This document shows positions 31,990 through 39,235 of a stretch of 64,000 bases of DNA, piece by piece. Position 1 is the first letter of the stretch. Every line of letters begins with the position of its first letter. Under the pieces are notes generated by a model. It had not been told where the DNA came from. It saw only the letters and a program-made list of their open reading frames with translations, and searched no databases. A program made the translations under genes and the position numbers. The DNA is from an uncultured Clostridia bacterium (GTDB taxonomy: Bacteria > Bacillota > Clostridia > Oscillospirales > Acutalibacteraceae): contig CANQGT010000009.1 in NCBI GenBank assembly GCA_947623505.1, positions 1 through 64,000 on the forward strand, given 5' to 3'.

Positions 31990-34617
31990 TTACAGTTCCT
32001 CCGACTTTTTCTTTAGGTCGTAAAGAATCTGCAAGGCCTCCATAGGCGTAACGGTGTTTATATCGGTTGTTTTAAGTATCTCTATAATCTCGTTTTTGCC
32101 GTTTACGGAGAAATTATACTGAATATCCTCTTCTTCCTCCTCAACGGCGTTATCGGCCTTAAATTTTATATCTATCTTTTTGCTTTCGGTCTCTTTAAGC
32201 AGAGCTTTTGCCCGTTTTATTACGGGTTCGGGCACTCCTGCCAGCTTAGCGACCTCTATGCCGAAGCTTTTGTCCGCTCCGCCCCTGACTATCCGGCGCA
32301 GAAAGGTTATATCGTCGCCCCGCTTTTTAACGGCAACGGAATAATTTTTAACGCCGTCCAGCATTTCTTCCATATCGGTGAGCTCGTGGTAATGCGTGGC
32401 AAACAGGGTTTTCGCACCGAGCGTTTTCTTTTTGCACACAAACTCAAGCACGGCCCCCGCAATGCTCATTCCGTCAAAAGTTGAAGTGCCTCTTCCTATT
32501 TCGTCAAGAATTATCAGGCTGTTTTCCGTGGCGTTTTTCAGTATTGAGGCAACCTCGTTCATCTCCACCATAAAGGTGGACTGACCGGTGGCAAGATCGT
32601 CCGAGGCGCCGACCCTTGTGAATATAGCGTCAACAATCCCTATATTCGCGGATTTCGCGGGCACAAACGAACCTATTTGGGCAAGCAGAACTATGAGCGC
32701 TATCTGGCGCATATACGTTGATTTACCGGCCATATTCGGGCCGGTTATTATTGCGCATCGGTTTTCGGCCTTGTCCAGCAGAGCGTCGTTCGGCACGAAA
32801 AGCGCGCCGTCAAGAAGAGATTCGACTACGGGGTGCCTGCCCTCCTTTATATCAATAACGCCCTTTGTGTTGAGCTGCGGGCAGACGTAATTGCCTGCCA
32901 CCGCTGTCTGCGCAAGACCGGCAAGCACGTCAAGAGTCGCAAGCGCCTTTGCCGTTCTCTGCAATCTTTCGACCTCCGCGGCAACCGCGGAGCGAACGGA
33001 GCAGAAGACCTCATATTCAAGGGCCGCCACTCTGTCCTTAGCGCCCAAAATCTTGCCCTCAAGCTCTTTCAGTTCCTCGGTTATATATCTTTCGCAGTTT
33101 GTCAGAGTCTGTTTTCTTATATAATTCTCGGGCACAAGTTCTTTATATGAATTTGTGACCTCTATGTAATAACCGAAAACGCGGTTGTAACCCACCTTGA
33201 GCTTCGGAATGCCGGTAAGCTCCCTCTGCTTCGCTTCTATCGAAGCTATTACCCCCGCGCCGTCCGCCATAATGGCTTTAAGCTCGTCTATTTCTGAATT
33301 GTAACCCTCGCGTATCATTCCGCCCTCGCGCATTGTGAACGGCGGATCGTCAGCTATCGCCTTTTCTATAAGCTCCTCTATATCCGAAAGCAGATCGATA
33401 TTTGAATCTATCTCTTTGAGCAGCGCGCTTGAAGATGCGGAAAGTTCTTTTTTTATCTCGGGCAGCCTGCCTATCGTGCCGCAAAGGGTTTTAAGCTCTC
33501 TCGCGTTTGCCGTTGAGTAGGCTATCCTCGTCATAAGCCGCTCAATATCTTTTACGCCCGAAAGGGAATCCCTCAGCCTGTCCCTCCTGACGGTATCGTC
33601 GGCAAGCTCGCCGACGGCGTTTTGGCGCTTCGTTATTTTTGAAACCGACAAAAGCGGCCTTTCGAGCCAGCGTCTCATCATACGCTTGCCCATAGAGGTT
33701 TTTGTTTTGTCTATCACCCATAAAAGCGAATGCTTTTTTTCGCCGCCCATCATTGATTTCGTAAGCTCAAGATTACGCCTCGCGCTCATATCCAGCTTCA
33801 TAAACTCGTCTTCATCAAAGAAATCGATTTCGGACGGAGCCTCGATCTCGTTTTTCTTTTGAACCTCTTTAAGATAATCTATAACCGCGCCGAGCGCGGA
33901 AACGGCCGATTTGCTGTGGCCGAGCCCGAGCGCTTCTATCTCGTCTTTTTTAAGCGTTTCCAAAACAAGATTCGCGGCAATGTCAAAATCAAATTTAATA
34001 TCGTCCAAAAGCTGAGGTTCGGCACTAAGATTTGATTTTATAAATTTCGCCGCCTTCGTGAAATCGAGCGCGCGGGAATTTATAAGAATTTCTTTCGGCT
34101 GATAAGCGGAAAGCTGATTTATAACCTGCTCTTCGGCGTTTTCGCCGTCTATTACCGTGATATGAAATTCGCAGGTCGATATATCCGCGAAGCAGAGACC
34201 CGTTTCGCTATCGCCCCTGAATATTGAGCAAAGATAGTTGTTTACCCCTTCCTCAAGCATATTGCTTTCTATCACGGTGCCGGGCGTTATGATCCTTATA
34301 ACATCTCTTTTGACGAGCCCCTTCGCCTGCTTCGGATCCTCCGTCTGCTCGCAGATGGCCACCTTATAGCCTCTTGAAACAAGCTTCGCGATATAAGTAT
34401 CCGCGGAGTGAAACGGCACGCCGCACATAGGCGCGCGTTCGTCCTGCCCGCAGTCCTTGCCCGTGAGAACAAGGTCGAGTTCCTCCGAGGCGATTTTCGC
34501 GTCGTCAAAAAACATCTCATAAAAATCACCGAGTCGGAAAAACAACAGCGTTCCGGGATATTGACTTTTTATATCGAAATACTGCGCCATCATAGGCGAC
34601 AGACCGCTTGCTGCCAT
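31990..34617 (-). CDS. mutS: DNA mismatch repair protein MutS
   Basis: MutS recognises base mismatches. The 875-aa length is typical of MutS1. The mismatch-contacting Phe-x-Glu is in RLGDFYEMFFDDA (about 28-40), followed by the connector, lever and clamp domains and the ATPase domain with Walker A (ITGPNMAGKSTYMRQ), a DDLATGQSTFMVEMNEVA segment, Walker B (LIILDEIGRGTST) and the FATHYHELT motif. GGAGG precedes the ATG. The C-terminal beta-clamp/MutL region is present but not analysed. It is followed by mutL and preceded by ricF. Confidence 0.97.
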   Translation of the reverse strand: MAASGLSPMMAQYFDIKSQYPGTLLFFRLGDFYEMFFDDAKIASEELDLVLTGKDCGQDERAPMCGVPFHSADTYIAKLVSRGYKVAICEQTEDPKQAKGLVKRDVIRIITPGTVIESNMLEEGVNNYLCSIFRGDSETGLCFADISTCEFHITVIDGENAEEQVINQLSAYQPKEILINSRALDFTKAAKFIKSNLSAEPQLLDDIKFDFDIAANLVLETLKKDEIEALGLGHSKSAVSALGAVIDYLKEVQKKNEIEAPSEIDFFDEDEFMKLDMSARRNLELTKSMMGGEKKHSLLWVIDKTKTSMGKRMMRRWLERPLLSVSKITKRQNAVGELADDTVRRDRLRDSLSGVKDIERLMTRIAYSTANARELKTLCGTIGRLPEIKKELSASSSALLKEIDSNIDLLSDIEELIEKAIADDPPFTMREGGMIREGYNSEIDELKAIMADGAGVIASIEAKQRELTGIPKLKVGYNRVFGYYIEVTNSYKELVPENYIRKQTLTNCERYITEELKELEGKILGAKDRVAALEYEVFCSVRSAVAAEVERLQRTAKALATLDVLAGLAQTAVAGNYVCPQLNTKGVIDIKEGRHPVVESLLDGALFVPNDALLDKAENRCAIITGPNMAGKSTYMRQIALIVLLAQIGSFVPAKSANIGIVDAIFTRVGASDDLATGQSTFMVEMNEVASILKNATENSLIILDEIGRGTSTFDGMSIAGAVLEFVCKKKTLGAKTLFATHYHELTDMEEMLDGVKNYSVAVKKRGDDITFLRRIVRGGADKSFGIEVAKLAGVPEPVIKRAKALLKETESKKIDIKFKADNAVEEEEEDIQYNFSVNGKNEIIEILKTTDINTVTPMEALQILYDLKKKSEEL

Positions 34618-34651
34618 TGCTTTTCCTCCTCGATCATCATTTTTTGCTCAA

Positions 34652-35062
34652 TCAGTGGCAACCGCCGCAGGTGCTGCAATCGTGCGTGCAGGTTTCAGGC
34701 GGTATTTCGCAGGTTTCGGGATCCTGACCGTCGAAAAACAGCCCTATCATCTTGCTTATATACTGCGCCATTCCCTCCATTTCGGAGGCGGCCTCGGAAT
34801 ATTTTTGCATATTTGAGTTTTGCATTATTTCCTCATAAAGCTTCTGATACTGCTCCTGAAGCTCGGCTATCCTGCTTTTGTCTGCGTCGTCGCCCTTGCC
34901 GGCCTCCTGCTGATATTTGAGCGACAGCAGCTGAAGTTCCTGCATCTGCGACTGAAGCGACTCGTCCGCGTCATTTACGGCGGCCGCCGCCTGAAGCGCG
35001 GCGAAACGCGGATCCTTTTGAATTTCCTTTCCGAGTTCTCTGAGCGTTGATTCCAGACTCAT
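34652..35062 (-). CDS. ricF: YlbF/RicF family protein with Cys-rich C terminus
   Basis: The 136-aa product is a helical YlbF/YmcA-domain protein: TLRELGKEIQKDPRFAALQ, a long Gln-rich middle helix pair (about 35-100), and YISKMIGLFFDG. The tail carries C118, C125, C129, C132 and C135 (CTHDCSTCGGCH). In B. subtilis RicA-RicF-RicT form a complex that carries [4Fe-4S] clusters and controls mRNA maturation and development; the RicF cysteines lie in a comparable C-terminal place. The tail therefore argues for RicF rather than another YlbF-like protein. It starts 3 bp after the miaB stop, and B. subtilis ymcA also follows miaB. Confidence 0.85.
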   Translation of the reverse strand: MSLESTLRELGKEIQKDPRFAALQAAAAVNDADESLQSQMQELQLLSLKYQQEAGKGDDADKSRIAELQEQYQKLYEEIMQNSNMQKYSEAASEMEGMAQYISKMIGLFFDGQDPETCEIPPETCTHDCSTCGGCH

Positions 35063-35065
35063 AAT

Positions 35066-36499
35066 TCAATTCCTCTCTTTCTCGCCCTTCAGCACATAGG
35101 TGAGGGGCTCTGTTACTTTTACGTTTTGGAAGGTGTCGATAAGCTCTTCTCCACCCTCAAATTCTATAATCAAATTGCCGTCCGTTCTTGAGGCAACATA
35201 ATTATCTCCGAGCTTGCCTTTTCCGTAAACAAAGCATTTAAAGGTTTTGCCGGCGTATTTTTTCATATTTTCCGCCGATATTTTTTCCTGAAGCTCCGTA
35301 AGCTCCCTGAACCATACGCCCTTTTCCTCGGCGGAGACGGGATCGGGCATCTCGGCGGCAGGCGTGCCTTTTCTCGGTGAATAGATAAAAGTGAAAAGCG
35401 AAGTGAATTTCACCTCTTCAACAAGGGAAAGCGTGTCTTTAAACTCATCGTAAGTCTCGCCCGGAAAACCCACGATAACGTCGGAGGTTATGGAAAGCGC
35501 GTCGCCCATAAGCTCCTTGGCATAGTTTACAAGGCTCAGATATTTCTCTCTGTCGTAGCTTCTGTTCATAGCCCTAAGCACCCTGTCATTCCCGCTTTGA
35601 AACGGCAGGTGCAGGTGCTTTGCCACCTTTGAGCACTCGGCCATTGTCTCTATAAGCTCCCTCGTGCAGTCCTTAGGGTGGCTCGTCATAAATCTGATGC
35701 GAAAATCGCCGTCTATTTCGTTTAAACGGCGAAGAAGCTGCGAAAAGCTCACTCTCGGCGCGAGATCCTTGCCATAGGAATTTACGTTTTGCCCGAGAAG
35801 CGTTATTTCGCGGCAGCCGTTTTTTACAAGCTCTCTCGCCTCACCGATTATAACGTCCGCCTCGCGGCTGCGCTCGCGCCCCCTTACATACGGCACTATG
35901 CAATATGAGCAAAAATTGTTGCAGCCGTACATTATCGGCAGCCACGCTCTTTTGCTGCCGTCCCTCAGCACGGGAACGCCCTCGGCTATCGCGCCGTCGG
36001 TATCGGGTATCTCAAATATCCTTTTTCTTTTTGTAAGAGCTCCGTATATAAGCTGCGGCAGTCTGTAAATAACGTGGGTGCCGAAAACGAGGTCGATATA
36101 CGGAAAGCTTTTTTCAATCCGCTCTGCGACGTGCTTTTGCTGCATCATACATCCGCAGCAGGCGATTACAACGTCCCGATTTTCGCTTTTGTAATTTTTG
36201 AGCATACCGATATTACCGAATACCCTGTCCTCCGCGTGGGCGCGGACGGCGCAGGTGTTGAAAATTATCAGTTTAGCCCCAAACCTGTCGTCCGTAAAGC
36301 CGTAGCCCATCTCTTTGAGCATACCTTTTATCTGCTCGCTGTCCGCAAGATTTTGCTGACAGCCGAACGTCACAACGCACGCGAGCGGCTTTTCACCGTA
36401 CCTTTTCCGAAGAATGCCGCGCACCTTTTCGGAAAAAACCCGCTGCTCCCGTATTTCCTTTTCATCTATCACGGCGGTTTTTCTTTTTTCTCCGTCCAT
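35066..36499 (-). CDS. miaB: tRNA-2-methylthio-N6-dimethylallyladenosine synthase
   Basis: MiaB is a radical-SAM methylthiotransferase that converts i6A37 to ms2i6A37 in tRNA. The 477-aa product has the N-terminal UPF0004 domain with cluster ligands (VTFGCQQNLADSEQIKG, IFNTCAVRAHAEDR, IACCGCMMQQ), the radical-SAM motif CNNFCSYCIVPYVRGRERSR, and a C-terminal TRAM domain. I take the ATG at 36499 because GGGAG lies 7 nt upstream; the Met eight codons earlier has a poorly placed site. It is first in the ten-gene run reaching ileS and has a strong promoter. Confidence 0.96.
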   Translation of the reverse strand: MDGEKRKTAVIDEKEIREQRVFSEKVRGILRKRYGEKPLACVVTFGCQQNLADSEQIKGMLKEMGYGFTDDRFGAKLIIFNTCAVRAHAEDRVFGNIGMLKNYKSENRDVVIACCGCMMQQKHVAERIEKSFPYIDLVFGTHVIYRLPQLIYGALTKRKRIFEIPDTDGAIAEGVPVLRDGSKRAWLPIMYGCNNFCSYCIVPYVRGRERSREADVIIGEARELVKNGCREITLLGQNVNSYGKDLAPRVSFSQLLRRLNEIDGDFRIRFMTSHPKDCTRELIETMAECSKVAKHLHLPFQSGNDRVLRAMNRSYDREKYLSLVNYAKELMGDALSITSDVIVGFPGETYDEFKDTLSLVEEVKFTSLFTFIYSPRKGTPAAEMPDPVSAEEKGVWFRELTELQEKISAENMKKYAGKTFKCFVYGKGKLGDNYVASRTDGNLIIEFEGGEELIDTFQNVKVTEPLTYVLKGEKERN

Positions 36500-36542
36500 T
36501 GCGCTCTCCCTGCCGTCCGGCATACCTACCCATATTATTTAG

Positions 36543-36571
36543 ATTATATCAAAATAATCCGCGTTATTCAA
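36543..36571 (-). promoter_or_regulatory. SigA-type promoter of the miaB operon
   Basis: On the minus strand TTGAAT (36566-36571) and a perfect TATAAT (36543-36548) are 17 bp apart, with a TG extension before the -10. It lies about 45 bp from the miaB start and is the only clear promoter ahead of the whole miaB-to-ileS run. Confidence 0.8.
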
Positions 36572-36639
36572 CAGATAATTATAAAATATATTAAATAAAT
36601 ATAATAAAAAAGGCAAATTTCAGCGGCAAGAAAATACTG

Positions 36640-36668
36640 TTGCATTCGGCGCCGCCAAGTGATAAAAT
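36640..36668 (+). promoter_or_regulatory. SigA-type promoter of malQ
   Basis: TTGCAT (36640-36645) and TAAAAT (36663-36668) are 17 bp apart, 21 bp before the malQ ATG. An imperfect palindrome (GGCGCCGCC region, 36648-36656) lies in the spacer. The leader is very short, with GAGGTGAT as ribosome-binding site. Confidence 0.7.
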
Positions 36669-36689
36669 TTTCATTACCGAGGTGATGAT

Positions 36690-38207
36690 ATGCTGAAAAA
36701 AAGAGGCGCGGGCGTGCTTTTTCATATCAGTTCAATGCCCTCCCCCTACGGAGTGGGAGTTTTCAGCGGCGAGGTAAAGGATTTTATAGACCGGCTTGAA
36801 TATATGGGCTTCACTTACTGGCAGGTGCTGCCGTTCAACCCCACCGATCCGTCCGGCAGTCCCTACTGCTCCCCGAGCGCTTTCGCGGGGAATTTTATGT
36901 TTATCGATCCTAAACGCCTTTTCGACGACGGACTTATAACAAAAGGAGACCTTGACGAAAACATTTACGGTGGTTCGCCATATACCGCCGATTACGCTTT
37001 TGCCGCTGAAAAGAGGCTGAAGACGCTAAAAACCGCGTTTTCAAATATCGGCGAAAAAACCGCCGCCGATATAAGTAAATTTGCCGACGAAAACCCATGG
37101 CTCGAAGATTACGCCCTTTATATGGCGGTAAAGGAGCTTGAAAACGGCAGAGACTGGCGCGATTGGAGCCCGGAGCACTCGCATTACGGCGTCTGCGTTA
37201 AAGCGGCCGAAAAATACAAAAAATCCGTTGATTTCTGGAAATTCGTTCAGTACGTTTTTTTCAGCCAGTGGTTTGAGATAAAAAAATACGCAAATTCAAA
37301 GGGCATTGCCGTTATCGGCGATATGCCTATATATGTGGCTATGGACAGCGTTGACGTTTGGTCTAATCTCGATTTGTTTCTCATAGACGAAAAAACTCTG
37401 AAAACGGAAAAGGTGGCGGGAGTGCCGCCCGATTATTTCAGCGAAGACGGCCAGCTTTGGGGTAATCCGATATACGATTGGAAAGAAATGAAAAAAGACG
37501 GTTACGGGTGGTGGCTCTCGCGTATCAAAACGGCGCTGAAAACATACGATATTGTAAGGATAGACCACTTCCGCGCGTTCGCGAGCTATTGGGAAATACC
37601 CGCCGATTCAAAGACGGCCAAAACGGGCGAATGGAGAAAGGGGCCGGCAGACGACTTTTTCGGAAAGGTTTTTGAGGCGTTTCTCGACGCTCCCATAATC
37701 GCGGAGGATCTTGGCTGCTGCGGTGACGACGTTGTGGAATTGCTTGAAAAAACCGGCATTCCGGGAATGAAAGTAATTCAGTTCGGCTTTGATCCCGACG
37801 CCGATTCGGCTCATCTGCCTCACAACGCGCAAAAAAACAGCATAAATTACGTTGGCACACACGACAACAACACGCTGCTCGGCTGGCTTTGGGAAGCCTC
37901 CGAGCGAGAAAGGCGTTTCGCGCTTGATTACTGCGGATTTGACGGCGAAAACTGGGGCGACGGCGGATACCGCAGCGAAAGCTGCCGAAAAATAATTGAG
38001 GCCGTTTGGAAAAGCGCGTCAAACGTGGCGATAATCTCTTTTCAGGATATGTGCGGTTTCGGCGCGGACGCGAGAATGAATATTCCCGGAGTGCCGGAAA
38101 AAAACTGGCGCTTTCGCACCACGCGGGAAACAATAAACGGCTTGGACGCGGAATATTTTCGGCGCATAAATTCACTTTACCGAAGAACATATTCCGTATT
38201 TGATTAA
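36690..38207 (+). CDS. malQ: 4-alpha-glucanotransferase (amylomaltase)
   Basis: MalQ (GH77) moves alpha-1,4-glucan segments between maltodextrins or onto glucose during glycogen or starch use. The 505-aa length is standard. Signatures: GVLFHISSMPSPYGVGVFS at the start, YWQVLPFNPTDPSGSPY, the FFSQWFEIKKYANSKGI helix, GDMPIYVAMDSVDVW, the nucleophile in VRIDHFRAFASYWEIP, the acid/base in IIAEDLGCCGDDV, and YVGTHDNNTLLGW. There are no other glycogen or maltodextrin genes nearby, and it has its own promoter. Confidence 0.96.
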   Translation: MLKKRGAGVLFHISSMPSPYGVGVFSGEVKDFIDRLEYMGFTYWQVLPFNPTDPSGSPYCSPSAFAGNFMFIDPKRLFDDGLITKGDLDENIYGGSPYTADYAFAAEKRLKTLKTAFSNIGEKTAADISKFADENPWLEDYALYMAVKELENGRDWRDWSPEHSHYGVCVKAAEKYKKSVDFWKFVQYVFFSQWFEIKKYANSKGIAVIGDMPIYVAMDSVDVWSNLDLFLIDEKTLKTEKVAGVPPDYFSEDGQLWGNPIYDWKEMKKDGYGWWLSRIKTALKTYDIVRIDHFRAFASYWEIPADSKTAKTGEWRKGPADDFFGKVFEAFLDAPIIAEDLGCCGDDVVELLEKTGIPGMKVIQFGFDPDADSAHLPHNAQKNSINYVGTHDNNTLLGWLWEASERERRFALDYCGFDGENWGDGGYRSESCRKIIEAVWKSASNVAIISFQDMCGFGADARMNIPGVPEKNWRFRTTRETINGLDAEYFRRINSLYRRTYSVFD

Positions 38208-38232
38208 CAATATCAAAACTCCCTCATAGAAT
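38207..38232 (+). promoter_or_regulatory. SigK-like promoter of the coat-like gene
   Basis: AC (38207-38208), exactly 16 bp, then CATAGAAT (38225-38232) matches the late mother-cell SigK pattern (AC, 16-17 bp, CATANNNT). It lies 43 bp before the coat-like start. The pattern is short, so chance matches are possible; the nature of the gene supports it. Confidence 0.5.
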
Positions 38233-38275
38233 GATATGAAGTTTACTTCAAATATTCTGTAAAGGAGTTTTTTTA

Positions 38276-39148
38276 ATGGCTGACAGTTCGTTGTTCAATA
38301 ACGGCGAAAGACAGATAAATGAAGCGGTCTGCATAGACACGAGCCGAATTTACGACAGCTGTGTTTCAAAGGATTGCCTGGAAGATTTAAGAGTTACATT
38401 TTTCAGCCGCAGCCAGCGTCTCATAGACGAAGCGGTAACGGTAAAAACGCGTGAATGCGAAATCGCGGCGGTATCAATCGACGTGGAGGAGGTTCCGTTC
38501 AACAGAGGATATTTCAGCGTTGACATAACCTTCTATTTCAGACTCGGATTTGATACCTATGTATCGCCCTGCACGGCGCCGGAAGTGGCGCTCGGCTTTG
38601 CGCAGTTCACAAAAAAGTGCATTCTTTACGGCTCCGAGGGCAGCGTAAAGGTATTTAATTCAAACCTCATCAACGAGGAAACGGACTGCCCCGAAGCGCC
38701 GCGTTACTCTAATCCCACCGCGAAGGTGCAGGCGGTAGATCCCGTTATCCTCTCAACCTGCGTTATAGACGCGTGCGACTGCTCGATTGCCGTAAACTCG
38801 TCTCTGCCGCAGTCCATACTCAACAACGTTTCCGACAATATTCCAAGCGCCGGAGCGTCTAAAGCCGTGCTCGTTACCCTCGGGCTTTTCAGCATCGTTC
38901 AGATGGAGCGTGACGTTCAGATGCTTATTCCCGCCTACGATTACTGCATACCGGAAAGAGAATGCCAGTGCAACACTCAGAGCCCCTGCGACACTTTCCG
39001 CTCGATCGATTTCCCCGTTGACGAATTTTTCCCGCCCGAGAGAGACAATTCGGGCCCTTGCTCCTGCTGCGGCGACAACAACGGAGACGGCAACGATAAT
39101 TGCGGCGACGATAATTGCGGCAACGGCAATAACAACCGCGGCAATTAG
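38276..39148 (+). CDS. Probable spore coat-like protein of unknown function
   Basis: The 290-aa protein has no signal or membrane segment. Its body (about 1-235) is beta-rich: CIDTSRIYDSCVSKDCLEDLRV, a VDVEEVPFNRGYFSVDITFYF segment, a CILYGSEGSVKVF strand and several DPVILSTCVI-like strands. The last 65 residues hold a CQCNTQSPC motif, a CSCCGDNNGDG run and an Asn/Gly/Asp repeat tail. I recall similar conserved proteins in Clostridia but no function. Cysteine-rich, soluble, with a repetitive tail and a SigK-like promoter, it fits a spore coat or exosporium component; that is inference. AAAGGAG precedes the ATG. Confidence 0.75.
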   Translation: MADSSLFNNGERQINEAVCIDTSRIYDSCVSKDCLEDLRVTFFSRSQRLIDEAVTVKTRECEIAAVSIDVEEVPFNRGYFSVDITFYFRLGFDTYVSPCTAPEVALGFAQFTKKCILYGSEGSVKVFNSNLINEETDCPEAPRYSNPTAKVQAVDPVILSTCVIDACDCSIAVNSSLPQSILNNVSDNIPSAGASKAVLVTLGLFSIVQMERDVQMLIPAYDYCIPERECQCNTQSPCDTFRSIDFPVDEFFPPERDNSGPCSCCGDNNGDGNDNCGDDNCGNGNNNRGN

Positions 39149-39198
39149 ATATTCGGCCCGCGCGCGCATAAAATATAACGTTTTGAACGGATTAAAAA

Positions 39199-39222
39199 AT
39201 CCGCAGCCTGCCGGCTGCGGAT
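39199..39222. terminator. Bidirectional terminator between the coat-like gene and pcrA
   Basis: A perfect 10-bp stem (ATCCGCAGCC/GGCTGCGGAT) with a 4-nt loop is flanked by A-run on the left and T-run on the right, so it can end both convergent transcripts. Confidence 0.92.
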
Positions 39223-39235
39223 AAATTTTTTGTGT

